Origin: an uncultured Sphingobacteriales bacterium
Lineage (GTDB): Bacteria; Bacteroidota; Bacteroidia; Chitinophagales; Chitinophagaceae
Length of the DNA stretch: 64,000 bases
Reading direction: 5' to 3'
NCBI GenBank assembly: GCA_937871285.1
Contig: CALMQS010000107.1
Coordinates: 1-64,000 of the forward strand
This document shows positions 49,997-59,700 of this stretch, piece by piece (positions within the stretch are counted from its first letter, which is position 1; each line of letters begins with the position of its first letter). The position numbers were made by a program, and so were the translations under genes. The notes beneath the pieces were generated by a model. That model was given only the letters and a program-made list of their open reading frames with translations. It was not told where the DNA came from and did no database searches.

Positions 49997-50929
49997 ATGG
50001 GTGAGATCAGTTTTTTCGTTAGGTTTGCTACCTCAATTTTTATTGAATTGGCAATAGAATCACAAAGGAAATCATTTTTTAAGCGGATCAGGGGGCTACA
50101 GGGGGCTGAAGATGCCGAAATGAGCTTTATTGATCATTTGGAAGCGCTCCGCTGGCATATTGTTCGTTCCGTATTTGCAGTATTGGTTTTTGCCATAGCT
50201 ATCTTCCTTAATATTGACTGGATATTTGATAAAGTAATTTTGGGGCCGTCTCAGGATGGCTTTATTTCCTATAAGCTGCTTTGTGCATTAAGCCATAAAA
50301 TAGGCATGGGCGACTCGTTGTGTATGCCGCCTATTGCCATGAAAATACAGGTAACTACAGTTAGCGGTACTTTCATGTCGAGTATTTCCATTGCTGCGGT
50401 TGGCGGCATTTTGGCGGCTTTTCCCTATTTGTGCTGGGAAGTGTGGCGCTTTGTGAAACCGGCCTTAAAACCGGAAGAGTTGAAACATACCAGGGGCATC
50501 ATTTTCTGGGTTTCCTTTTTCTTTTTCCTGGGAGCGGCATTCGGATACTTTATGCTGGCGCCTTTTACTTTCAATTTCCTGTATAATTATACGCTGGGCT
50601 CCCAGCAAATACTGGATTATAAACCCATGCTGAGCGATTACCTTGACTCTATTATTGATATTACCCTGGGTTCAGGCATTGCTTTTGAGCTGCCTATGGC
50701 ATCCTGGTTACTGGCCCGGATAGGCTTGCTCACCCCCGGCTTTTTACGAACTTACCGCAAATACGCTTACGTAGCATTATTGGTGCTTGCCGCCATCATT
50801 ACCCCTTCGCCCGACTGGGGCAGCCAGATGATCGTGTGTGTTCCACTCGTTCTTTTGTACGAAATCAGCATTATTATTGCCGCCAGGGTAACTAAAAAGA
50901 ATGATAAGAAATGGGAGGAGTGGAGCTAG
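49997..50929 (+). CDS. tatC: Sec-independent translocase subunit TatC
   Basis: This 310-residue frame has the TatC core, starting at MSFIDHLEALRWHIVRS (residue 42). Six transmembrane helices follow (VFAVLVFAIAIFLNIDWIF, IAAVGGILAAFPYLCWEVWRFV, FWVSFFFFLGAAFGYFML, FELPMASWLLARIGLL, YAYVALLVLAAIITP, MIVCVPLVLLYEISIII). ALKPEELKHTRGIIFW and DYKPMLSDY are typical family loops. TatC recognises twin-arginine signals such as that of the isomerase at 17977. The first ~25 residues are doubtful. A TTG at 50048 may be the true start, and 50120 is the last possible ATG. No tatA adjoins. Confidence 0.92.
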   Translation: MGEISFFVRFATSIFIELAIESQRKSFFKRIRGLQGAEDAEMSFIDHLEALRWHIVRSVFAVLVFAIAIFLNIDWIFDKVILGPSQDGFISYKLLCALSHKIGMGDSLCMPPIAMKIQVTTVSGTFMSSISIAAVGGILAAFPYLCWEVWRFVKPALKPEELKHTRGIIFWVSFFFFLGAAFGYFMLAPFTFNFLYNYTLGSQQILDYKPMLSDYLDSIIDITLGSGIAFELPMASWLLARIGLLTPGFLRTYRKYAYVALLVLAAIITPSPDWGSQMIVCVPLVLLYEISIIIAARVTKKNDKKWEEWS

Positions 50930-50965
50930 GAAGCGAGGAGTAAGTAATAAGTGGTAAGTGCTAGA
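50930..50965. repeat. Word-like intergenic repeat tract
   Basis: GAGGAGTAAGTAATAAGTGGTAAGTG is built of near-repeats of (A)AGT(G/A)(G)TAAG. It directly follows the tatC stop. The same vocabulary reappears at 51660-51800 and 61441-61500. Confidence 0.4.
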
Positions 50966-51145
50966 TGTGGTGATTTTGGCTTTTCCCAATGCGTCAGGAA
51001 CCTGATGCTTTCTGCCCTGTATCCTGCTTTCATTGCAGGTTTATATAAAACTCTTTTTATTTTTTTATTAATGTTTTTTAATTACAATTGCCTTTTCCTG
51101 TTTGTGTCAATAATTTGTAGTATTATGTAGATAAATCAGGGTAAA

Positions 51146-51616
51146 ATGGCGTCAAAATTAAATTTAGATAAATTAGACCTGCAGATCATTTCGGCAATGA
51201 TGGAAGATGCGGGGATATCCTACGCTGATTTAGGAAAAAAGCTTTCTGTATCCGGCGGCACCATACATGTGCGCATTAAAAAGCTGCAGGAAAGTGGAGT
51301 GGTAAAAGGCACACGCCTGAATGTGGAACTGAAAGAGCTGGGTTATGATATAACCGCGTTTGTAGGCATTTATCTCGAAAAAAGCTCTTTATACGATACG
51401 GTAGCCAAAGACCTCAAAAAAATACCGGAGATTGTGCGGCTTAATTATACTACCGGCAACTATAGTATGTTCATTGAAATTGTATGCCGCGACATTACCC
51501 AGTTGCGGCATGTGCTCCATGATGAGCTGCAAAAAATAAAAGGCATTGAAAGAACCGAAACATTAATATCGCTTGAAGAAAGCTTTAACCGGAATGTGCA
51601 GGTAGGGCCGCTGTAA
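51146..51616 (+). CDS. Lrp/AsnC-family regulator
   Basis: This 156-residue protein has an N-terminal helix-turn-helix (LDLQIISAMMEDAGISYADLGKKLSVSGGTIHVRIKKLQESGVV) and a C-terminal RAM ligand domain (VGIYLEKSSLYDTVAKDLKKIPEIVRLNYTTGNYSMFIEIVC). It forms octameric rings that sense amino acids or similar ligands. No target is visible. It stands alone between tatC and the ABC permease. Confidence 0.94.
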   Translation: MASKLNLDKLDLQIISAMMEDAGISYADLGKKLSVSGGTIHVRIKKLQESGVVKGTRLNVELKELGYDITAFVGIYLEKSSLYDTVAKDLKKIPEIVRLNYTTGNYSMFIEIVCRDITQLRHVLHDELQKIKGIERTETLISLEESFNRNVQVGPL

Positions 51617-51790
51617 ATCTGCTGAAAGCTGCCGGCAGTCAGCCTTCAGCTTGATCGTATAAACAATGAGCCGGTAATCCTTTCTTTCACCACTTATCAC
51701 TGACCACTCAAATCTTAGATCTCAAATTTCAAATTCTGGAGTACCAACTAATAGCTTAACACTTATCACTCCCCATTGACTACTCCCCAC
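51617..51790. repeat. Word-like intergenic repeat tract
   Basis: The gap after lrp is filled with near-repeats: CTTATCACTGACCACTC, AATCTTAGATCTCAAATTTCAAATTC, CTTATCACTCCCCATTGACTACTCCCCACTCACTCACTCCTCAC. It reaches the stop of the permease gene. It is non-coding. Confidence 0.5.
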
Positions 51791-52882
51791 TCACTCACTC
51801 CTCACATCCAGCGCATCTCTCAATCCGTTCCCCAGCAAATTAAAGGCCAGCACTAAAAGCATGATACAAATACCCGGTGATATGGCCAATAGTGGATTAT
51901 GGGTGATGATGAAATTATAATTCTCTTTGATCATCAGTCCCCAACTGGGTTGCGGCGGCTGAACGCCTACCCCCAGGAAGCTTAGTCCGGCTTCTATAAC
52001 AATAGCCGATGCAAAGTTAGATGCCGCCATTACCATTACCGGCCCAAGCACATTAGGAAGGATATGCCTGAAGATGATCCTGAAACTGGTAAAGCCCAGC
52101 GCCCTTGCAGCTTCAACATATTGCAGCTCACGTATGCTCAGCACCTGTGTGCGGATGATCCTCGCGGTGCTTACCCACAGCGTTAAGCCAACGGCAATGA
52201 ATACCTGCCAAAAGCCCTTCCCCAATGCCAGGGTAATGGCAAACACCAGCAGCAGTGCAGGAATGCTCCATACCACGTTAATGAACCACATGATGATATT
52301 ATCCGTTCTTCCGCCGAAATACCCGGCAACAAGTCCCAGCACAATACCTATGGATAAGGAAATGAACACTGCAATCAGCCCAACGGCAAGGCTTACCCGC
52401 ACTCCTACAATCAGGCGGCTGAGAATATCCCTTCCGAATTTGTCGGTACCCAGCCAAAATGTTTTTTTAACAACTATGGCAGGAGCTATCTCCTGATCTT
52501 TACTATAAAAAGCATGCCGCTCTGTTATGCCTTCATCAATGTATTGCTCCGCAATAATGCTGTCGCCTGCCCGCTGCCACGAATGAACGGGGATGTAAGT
52601 ATACCTATCATCCTGCCCGTTCAGTAACCGTTCAAAGAAACCTGCTTTTTCAACAATTTTATCCCTGCGTACCATAAGGAACAGCATGCTGAAACCGGGC
52701 TTCCGACCGCCAATTTCCACTGCCATCCTGTTGGCGTTGGGCGAATGATCGGGAGCAATGAAATAGGCGAAAAGCGCCGTTAATACCGCTAGTGCAATAA
52801 TGCAAAGCCCAAAAACGGCTCCTTTGTTCTTCCGCAACCTTCGCCATGCAGACTGAAAAAAAGAAGATGATACTTTTTGCAC
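51791..52882 (-). CDS. Oligopeptide-type ABC transporter permease (OppC/DppC family)
   Basis: The protein is 363 residues if read from GTG 52882 (VQKVSSSFFQSAWRRLRKNKGAVFG). The open frame continues to 53023, but that part only translates intergenic repeats (SFGSWCF, SFGSWFF). The N-terminal OppC domain (LRKNKGAVFGLCIIALAVLTALFAYFIAP) and the BPD_transp_1 domain (RILSRLIVGVRVSLAVGLIAVFISLSIG, EAARALGFTSFRIIFRHILPNVLGPV) are clear. A periplasmic loop of ~100 residues is longer than usual. No OppB, ATPase or binding-protein gene adjoins. Confidence 0.9.
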   Translation of the reverse strand: MQKVSSSFFQSAWRRLRKNKGAVFGLCIIALAVLTALFAYFIAPDHSPNANRMAVEIGGRKPGFSMLFLMVRRDKIVEKAGFFERLLNGQDDRYTYIPVHSWQRAGDSIIAEQYIDEGITERHAFYSKDQEIAPAIVVKKTFWLGTDKFGRDILSRLIVGVRVSLAVGLIAVFISLSIGIVLGLVAGYFGGRTDNIIMWFINVVWSIPALLLVFAITLALGKGFWQVFIAVGLTLWVSTARIIRTQVLSIRELQYVEAARALGFTSFRIIFRHILPNVLGPVMVMAASNFASAIVIEAGLSFLGVGVQPPQPSWGLMIKENYNFIITHNPLLAISPGICIMLLVLAFNLLGNGLRDALDVRSE

Positions 52883-53145
52883 GGCGTAAAATAAAGAAAA
52901 GAACCAAGAACCAAATGATAAGAACCAAATAAAAGACAAATCCGAAGCCGGAATCCTGAAATCCGAATGGGATACAAAGCACCAAGAACCAAAAGACAAG
53001 CCGCAAATACAATTTAAATTCAAAGCCTAAAATCCGAAGTCCGAAGAGTATAGCTTTGAGCGGCCTTTGTCTTGCTGTTCACTCTCCCCTTTTACTTCTG
53101 TCCTCTTATAATACTGATCCCCCCATTTTCAAATTTCCACACTTC
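52883..53145. repeat. Word-like intergenic repeat tract
   Basis: The gap upstream of the permease holds GAACCAAGAACCAAATGATAAGAACCAAAT at 52901-52930, ACCAAGAACCAAAAGACAAG at 52981-53000 and AAATCCGAA(G/T) words (52938, 52960, 53030-53045). It is non-coding. It probably contains or has displaced the permease promoter. Confidence 0.55.
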
Positions 53146-53150
53146 CACAT

Positions 53151-54302
53151 TTATTTTACTTTTCTTCCCTTCCATTCGTAACTGCCAAAGCTGCCCAAAA
53201 AGCCCGCTATAACGGTATAGGCTATATGCAATGGCTGGAAAAGCGGGAACCAACGCATAAACTGGCCGAGGTTAAAACAGGTTAATACGTCTTTTACAAA
53301 ATGCCATTCAATAAGTGTTTTATAAAAAACAGCTACCCCAAAAAATAACAACCAGCCAGGGAATGCTATACTTCCGGCCAGTAAAACAAAAAGACACAGG
53401 TTAAGGATATATACCAATGCAAGCACAAACACAATACGCTTGTCTTTATATTGCCCGGTTTTGCTTGCCCAGCGGATCCGCTGGGTAATAAAAGCTCTCC
53501 AGTTTGGAGCAGGCAGGGTTTCAACAATAGCCTCAGGGGCATTCAGGTAAGCAATTCTGCCCGGATGCCGGCTATTTATTTTCTGCATAAGCAGCATATC
53601 ATCGCCCGAGGCAACATGATCAATGTTTTCAAAACCATTTACTTCATTGAAAGCAGCTTTTTCATACGCCAGGTTGGCGCCGTTGCACATGCTGTGAAAT
53701 TTTTTATGTACAGAAGCCGCCGTTATGCCCTGCAGGATGGCAAAGTCTATGCTTTGAAAAACAGAAAGCGGCGCATGCCCCGGTTTTATTTTTACAGGCG
53801 ATACGATGAAAACCGCTTTGCTGTGCCGGTGAAAGGCGGCAATAGTGCTGATCCAGTTTTTATGAAATGTGCAGTCCGCATCGGTAGTAACGATTAAAGT
53901 GCCGGTTGCCGCCTGTATGGCCGTTTCAATTGCTTTTTTCTTAAAGGCTGTTACCGGCTTACCAGGGGTATTCTTTTCCTGCAGGGATAACAATTGTATG
54001 CCCTGGTTGCGGTAGCGCTGAACGATAGCGGCGGTGCCATCGGTTGAATGATCATCCGCTATAATAATTTCCAGTAATGCTTTTGGGTAGGATTGCTGTA
54101 ATAAGGAAAGGATACATTGTTCAATTACAGCTTCTTCATTGCGTGCCGGAACGATCACTGAAATTTTTTCTGCCGCAACAAGATCATTTATAGCATCGCT
54201 GTCAAAACAGGGAACCTGTTTCCACCCTTTATGATAATAATGTATCAGGAAATAATACGCGCCCAATAAAACAAAGCTGATGATAAATAATATCATGCAC
54301 AC
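53151..54302 (-). CDS. Membrane family 2 glycosyltransferase
   Basis: This 383-residue protein has an N-terminal membrane helix (ILFIISFVLLGAYYFLI), then a GT-A domain with KISVIVPARNEEAVIEQCILSLLQQSYPK, IIADDHSTDGTA, the acidic motif TTDADCTF, and QRIRWASKTGQYKD (Q/RxxRW). Three or four C-terminal helices follow. This is the architecture of processive or polyprenyl-linked sugar transferases. It likely makes envelope polysaccharide or glycolipid. It lies 21 nt behind the alpha/beta hydrolase and is probably in one operon with it. Confidence 0.88.
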   Translation of the reverse strand: MCMILFIISFVLLGAYYFLIHYYHKGWKQVPCFDSDAINDLVAAEKISVIVPARNEEAVIEQCILSLLQQSYPKALLEIIIADDHSTDGTAAIVQRYRNQGIQLLSLQEKNTPGKPVTAFKKKAIETAIQAATGTLIVTTDADCTFHKNWISTIAAFHRHSKAVFIVSPVKIKPGHAPLSVFQSIDFAILQGITAASVHKKFHSMCNGANLAYEKAAFNEVNGFENIDHVASGDDMLLMQKINSRHPGRIAYLNAPEAIVETLPAPNWRAFITQRIRWASKTGQYKDKRIVFVLALVYILNLCLFVLLAGSIAFPGWLLFFGVAVFYKTLIEWHFVKDVLTCFNLGQFMRWFPLFQPLHIAYTVIAGFLGSFGSYEWKGRKVK

Positions 54303-54323
54303 AAATTAGGGCAAATTGTGTTA

Positions 54324-55124
54324 CTATAATAAAGCGGCAATAGCGGCTGAGTTTTTTTCATCCAATATCCTGTGGCCGCAGGATATGATATGCAGTGCAC
54401 AGTAATCGTTCAACCCTTTTTTAAAATCACTGCCTGTAGTATAGCGTATTATCCTGTCGTACCGGCCGTATATTAACAATACGGGCGTATTATTTTTTGG
54501 AATAAGCGTTTTTATCATTTTTATCCCGGGTTTCAATTTACGCATGGTAGTCCATATGGTATACAATTGCGTTCGCTTATCTTTTTGGTTGAGGTACCGG
54601 TGCACATAGTTATATACGCCTGTATTGATCATCCCTGTACTTTTAAGCATTTTGGTAATCGTAAAAAAAATGCCGGGCTTTTCCATAAAGTATTTAAACA
54701 GCCGGTTTCCCCAGATGGTTTGTGTTGCCAGCCGGTACCAGCAATTCATCTTTAACCCATCCGGCGCCAGCAGCACCAGTTGCACTATACGTTGCGGAAT
54801 GCGCTCATATACCGATAAGGCTACCCTTCCACCCATGCTATATCCCGCCAGTGAAAAATGTTGTTCATGCAGCACCGGTATGTTGTCAATAATATTAATA
54901 ATATCTGCTGCGGTGCATGGCAGCCCGTCCTTCCATATTGTTTTTCCGTGCAGGGGAAGATCAACAGCTATGATGGTATAGCTGTTTTCAATTTGCCGGG
55001 CAAGAGACATAAAACTGCCGGCCGTTTCGCCAAAGCCATGAAAGCAAAGCAATATTTTTTTACCTGTTCCCCATTGCAAACAATGAATTTGAGCGTGCTT
55101 ATATGAAATGAAATATGATAACAT
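54324..55124 (-). CDS. Alpha/beta hydrolase
   Basis: This 266-residue cytoplasmic alpha/beta hydrolase has the oxyanion motif CFHGFGETAGSF, the nucleophile elbow LAGYSMGGRVAL (Ser near 93), the acid in IYGRYDRIIRYT and histidine in ISCGHRILDE. It has the size and order of MenH/proline-iminopeptidase-like esterases. The substrate is unknown. The TIM or menaquinone genes that would suggest MenH are not nearby. Confidence 0.88.
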   Translation of the reverse strand: MLSYFISYKHAQIHCLQWGTGKKILLCFHGFGETAGSFMSLARQIENSYTIIAVDLPLHGKTIWKDGLPCTAADIINIIDNIPVLHEQHFSLAGYSMGGRVALSVYERIPQRIVQLVLLAPDGLKMNCWYRLATQTIWGNRLFKYFMEKPGIFFTITKMLKSTGMINTGVYNYVHRYLNQKDKRTQLYTIWTTMRKLKPGIKMIKTLIPKNNTPVLLIYGRYDRIIRYTTGSDFKKGLNDYCALHIISCGHRILDEKNSAAIAALL

Positions 55125-55191
55125 GCGGTGTTTTCAAATGTAAGTGAAAACGGTGAGACAGCATATGGGTATTGCGCTGCTTTGCTTGCCT

Positions 55192-55222
55192 AAAAAAAGA
55201 GGCTGTCGTTAAAGACAGCCCC
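55192..55222 (-). terminator. Intrinsic terminator of the susCD operon
   Basis: On the minus strand GGCTGTC (7-bp stem) pairs with GACAGCC around a 6-nt loop, and T7 follows. It lies 34 nt after the susD stop, so it ends the susCD transcript before the hydrolase gene. Confidence 0.8.
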
Positions 55223-55255
55223 CGGTTTATCAAAACGGATGATACATTATGTTAT

Positions 55256-56713
55256 TTACTGGTCCCACCAAACTTTTTCATTATAGGTATCTTCGCTCCA
55301 TCCCTGCGCGCTGACAGCTGCAGTGCGGCTTGCTGCATTCAATGTTTGCTCACTACGGGGATAAGCAAACCTTACAGGGATTCTGTCGTTATTTACATTA
55401 TCGGCGCCTGCAACCAGCGTGGGTATATTTGTTCTTCTCCAATCAAACCAGGCTTCTAACCCACCAAAAAACAATGCGATCCATTTTTGAGTACCAATAA
55501 GTGTAAGCGCATCGGTATTGTTAAATGCTACACCCGCCTGAGTTAAGTATCCTGCAGGAATAGTACTCTGGAAATAGCTGAAAGATGATTTAACTCCTTC
55601 TTCATAATGCCATTGAGCCGTATTGCCGGTGTTAATCATGCCTTTTTGTACCGCTTCAGCCAGGATAAACTGTAACTCGGGGTAACCCATAATATATCCT
55701 CTTGCAACTTTTAAACCCGTTTCGGTAATCGCATCCAGGAAGAAGTAGGAACCAACCCTTGAAATATTATTGGGACCACCATTATATGCAAGCGCATCCA
55801 CCTCATTCAAGCCATTCGGCACACCAGTATACGTTCCGGTGGCATCAGCTTTTTGAGCAAATACAGCTATACGTGTATCTCCCAAAGCTAATAGTTTATC
55901 ACCGAGCGTTTTACTTAAACGGAACTCATCAAAAGACCCGGAGCGGGTTGTATGCAACGGGAACTGATTAGGAGAAACGGTTAAATAAGTAAGCGCCCCG
56001 TTATCATTATTACTTTCAAAAACCGGTGTATTTGCGCCGCTAATAATTGCCTGCATATCTGCTGCAACATTCTTTTTACCTGAAATACGCATGAGGTAAC
56101 GAAGCTGCAACGAGTTGGCCAGTTTTCTCCATTTGGTTAAATCACCGTTGTATAAAATATCGCCAACCAATGTGCCTGCACTACTATTGAATGTTGTATT
56201 CGCTGTTTCAAGATCGTTTAAAATGCCATCGTATATTGATTCCTGGGAATCATATTTAGGCATAAATATTCCGCTTACTCCACTCATTGCTTCTAAATAA
56301 GGTACATCACCATAGGCATCTGTTAAAAGAGAGTACATCCACGCTTTGAGTACTAAGCCTGCAGCCTTATAGTTCGGTACATTCTTCGCATCCCCCAAAG
56401 CAATAAGGCGCTCTACATCTCTCATATTACCATACATATTACTGAACAAACCGCTTCTGTCGCCCCAGGTATAACGATCTTCTGATACAAACTGAATTTT
56501 CGCCGTGTGCTGTATCACAATATTTCCTATGCCCCAGGATTGATTTACTACTTCATTACATACGCTCCGGATAATGGTGGGCATCAATAAATCCGGTGTT
56601 ACATCATTAATTGCATTGGGGTTTGCGTTTTTTTCCTGGTAATCTTTTGTACAGGAAGTTCCCATTGTGCAGCCTATTATAACTGCGTATATATATGTAT
56701 TAAACTTTTTCAT
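55256..56713 (-). CDS. SusD/RagB-like outer-membrane lipoprotein
   Basis: The protein is 485 residues from ATG 56713 (MKKFNTYIYAVIIGCTMGTSC, lipobox Cys near 21). An ATG at 56719 adds two residues. The frame to 56785 overlaps susC. It belongs to the SusD-like group 2 (SusD_RagB-like), with DLLMPTIIRSVCNEVVNQSWGIGN, AGLVLKAWMYSLLTDAYGDVPY (TPR-like helix) and YPELQFILAEAVQKG. It caps the SusC barrel on the cell surface and binds a glycan or peptide ligand. It pairs with the susC gene 19 nt upstream. Confidence 0.93.
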   Translation of the reverse strand: MKKFNTYIYAVIIGCTMGTSCTKDYQEKNANPNAINDVTPDLLMPTIIRSVCNEVVNQSWGIGNIVIQHTAKIQFVSEDRYTWGDRSGLFSNMYGNMRDVERLIALGDAKNVPNYKAAGLVLKAWMYSLLTDAYGDVPYLEAMSGVSGIFMPKYDSQESIYDGILNDLETANTTFNSSAGTLVGDILYNGDLTKWRKLANSLQLRYLMRISGKKNVAADMQAIISGANTPVFESNNDNGALTYLTVSPNQFPLHTTRSGSFDEFRLSKTLGDKLLALGDTRIAVFAQKADATGTYTGVPNGLNEVDALAYNGGPNNISRVGSYFFLDAITETGLKVARGYIMGYPELQFILAEAVQKGMINTGNTAQWHYEEGVKSSFSYFQSTIPAGYLTQAGVAFNNTDALTLIGTQKWIALFFGGLEAWFDWRRTNIPTLVAGADNVNNDRIPVRFAYPRSEQTLNAASRTAAVSAQGWSEDTYNEKVWWDQ

Positions 56714-56732
56714 ACTCATAGTTTTAATAGGT

Positions 56733-59700
56733 TTAAAAGTTAAAGCCAAGATTAATGCCCAGACTGCGTGTGGTTGGCATTCCAACCGATTCTACACCGG
56801 GTATAATAGTACCGCCTGCTAAAGAACTTGTTTCAGGATCAATATGAGGAACTTTACTCCATACTGCCAGGTTACGTCCAACTACTGAAACATTTAATCC
56901 TTTAAACCTGATCTTTGAAAGCACTCTCGGATTAAAAGAATATCCAAGGCGAACTTCCCTCAGTTTAACATAGTCTGCATCAAAAACACCACCCTCTTCA
57001 ATATCACGGTTACCGGTACGGGATTGATGATACTCGCGGGCAGTTATTTTTTTAGTATTAACGCTATAAGAACCATCGGGGTTTTCTACTACACCTTTTC
57101 CAACTACTCCGTTACCGTCTTTGCTCAAATCATAGCCATCGGCTCTTCCTTCCAATGTTTCTATTAACTGTCCGGCCTCCAGTCCAACCACCCAGGTTTC
57201 TGAGAAAAGCTGGCCGCCATAGCGTGCATCCAGGAGGAAGCTCAGGTTAAGATTTTTGTATGTAAATGAATTTCTGATACCTGCTAACCACTTAGGATTA
57301 TAGTTACCTACTTTTACAATATCATTGGTTCCAACAAATCGTCCTTCACTGTTAAATATCTGCTGTCCATAGTACGGGCTTGACGGATCATCAACTTTTT
57401 TAAATCCGATAGAATACATATCACCCATTTGCTGACCCACGGTAGCATTGATATAAATACCATGACGGTTGGCCATTGAATAGGTAGTAACATCGCCATC
57501 AAACTCCAAAACTTTACTGCGGTTGGCAGACCAGTTAATGGCAACATCCCATTTGAGGTTTTTACCATCTATAGGACGACCGGTTAATTGTAACTCGTAA
57601 CCATAGTTCCTTATTTTACCGGCATTAACTACACGGCTTGTTGAACCTGAAGTAATACTTATTGGAACACTTGGCAAAATCTGATTGCGCGTATTGATAT
57701 CATAGTAAGAAAAGTCTATACCGAGCCTGCTGTTGAAAAAACGCCAGTCTATACCAGCCTCCCAGGAAGTACTGATCTCGGGTTTTAGGTTGTAATTCAA
57801 CAAGCTGCTTGGTGAATAATACGCAGGTAAGCCTGACCAGGGCTCTGAAACACCATAACTGAAAGAAAATGCATAAGGATCAGTGTCATTACCAACCTGG
57901 GCAAGACTTGTTCTAACTTTAGCAAAACTAATCCATGCGGGCAACTGCACCATATCGCTTATTATAGCACTTAACGAAGCAGAGGGATAGAAATAAGAGT
58001 TTACTGTTTTGCCTAAAGTATCTGATACTTTGGGGAGCGTGAGCGCACTTGACCAGTCATTACGTGCAGTTACATCCAGAAACAGATAGTTGTTATATGC
58101 GAGTTGCAACGCGCCATACAAGCTGTTGATTTGTTTATTTCCGTCATAAACAGAGCTAACTAATGCTACTTTATTGTTATATAAGCTGTAAATACCCGGT
58201 ATTAATAATTGCGGGGCGGTAACCTCGTAATTGTTAAACTTGCTGATCTGCCTGTTACCTCCTACATTAAGGCCAAAGCTAAATTTATCAGTAATGTCTT
58301 TATTAACTGATACAAGGAAATCCATGTTGGTTTCACTGTTACGCACTCTTTCCTCCCGGTAGCTTCCAAACCTGAAACGCTGGGTACTGAATGCGCGCTG
58401 GCGTTTTCTTAATTCACTATTAAAATCTGTGCCTCCACGTAACTGAATATTCAACCAATCCGTAATATCATACTTTAACGTAATGTTTCCAAAAACCCTT
58501 CCCGCATCCTGACCGTTTGTATTTTCGTAAAGGTTAAAATATGGATTATCGTGATAGTTGTAGTTAAAGTTGAATTGCTGACGATTTTCCATACCTGGTA
58601 TCCAGTAGCTTTTCAGGCTATTCAAATCTACGTGTTGTCCCATCCAGCAATGCAGCAAATAAATGATGCTTTCTGTTCCGTAGGTTAAATTGGGACGGTT
58701 GTCACTTTCTGTATTTACATAGTTGGCGGTAATTCTCGCAGATAATTTAGGGGTAAAGTTATATCCTGTATTGAAGGCAAAAGTGTTTCTTTTTATATCC
58801 GTATTAGGGATAATACCTTTTTGATCTAACAATGTATATGATAACCGAAAATCTCCTTTATCATTTGCCCCGGTAAGAGATATATTGGTATTGTTTGTTA
58901 CACCGGTTTCATAAAACTTTCTCAGGTCCATCCCCGGTACAAAAGGAGTTGGAGTAACTGTTCCTCTTGCTGCGAAATCGGCGGCTGAACCCAGCACTCC
59001 ATCATCAACCAACGATATATCTCCACCACGGTAACCATTAGAAGTAGGTGAATTATGCTGAGCTATCAGGCTGCCATCCATTTTTGGTCCCCAACTTTCA
59101 TCCACACCATCGCTTGCGCCACCCCCTTTTCCATCCTGGAAGCTGAACTGCCCATTGTTTCCCTGACCATATACCCTTTGAAACTTAGGAAGCACCAATG
59201 GGCTTTCCAAAGTAACGCCGGTATTAACAGTAACACCTATTCCTTTGCTGTTTTTACCTGATTTTGTAGTAATAACAATAACACCATTTGCAGCTCTTGA
59301 ACCGTACAAAGCTGATGCATTTGCACCCTTTAGTACAGTCATGGTTTCTATGTCATCCGGGTTAACCATGGATGCGCCATTTCCATAATCCAGTTCCTGG
59401 TAACTGCGTCCACTGGAACCTGTCAGCTCATTGGTAATAGGAACACCATCTACCACAAACAAAGGCTGATTCTTATTAATATTAAGTGATTTATCACCGC
59501 GGATGGTTACACGTGCAGAACCTCCGACACCACTTGGAGAGGTCATTACCTGCACCCCTGCAACCTTGCCCGCTAATCCACTTACAAAGTTTGTTTCTCT
59601 TGCCTTATCCATGTCGGATCCCTTCACTTCCTGTACGGCATACCCCAAACGTTTTGCTTCTCTTTTTACCCCCAAAGCTGTTACCACCACTTCGCTAAGG

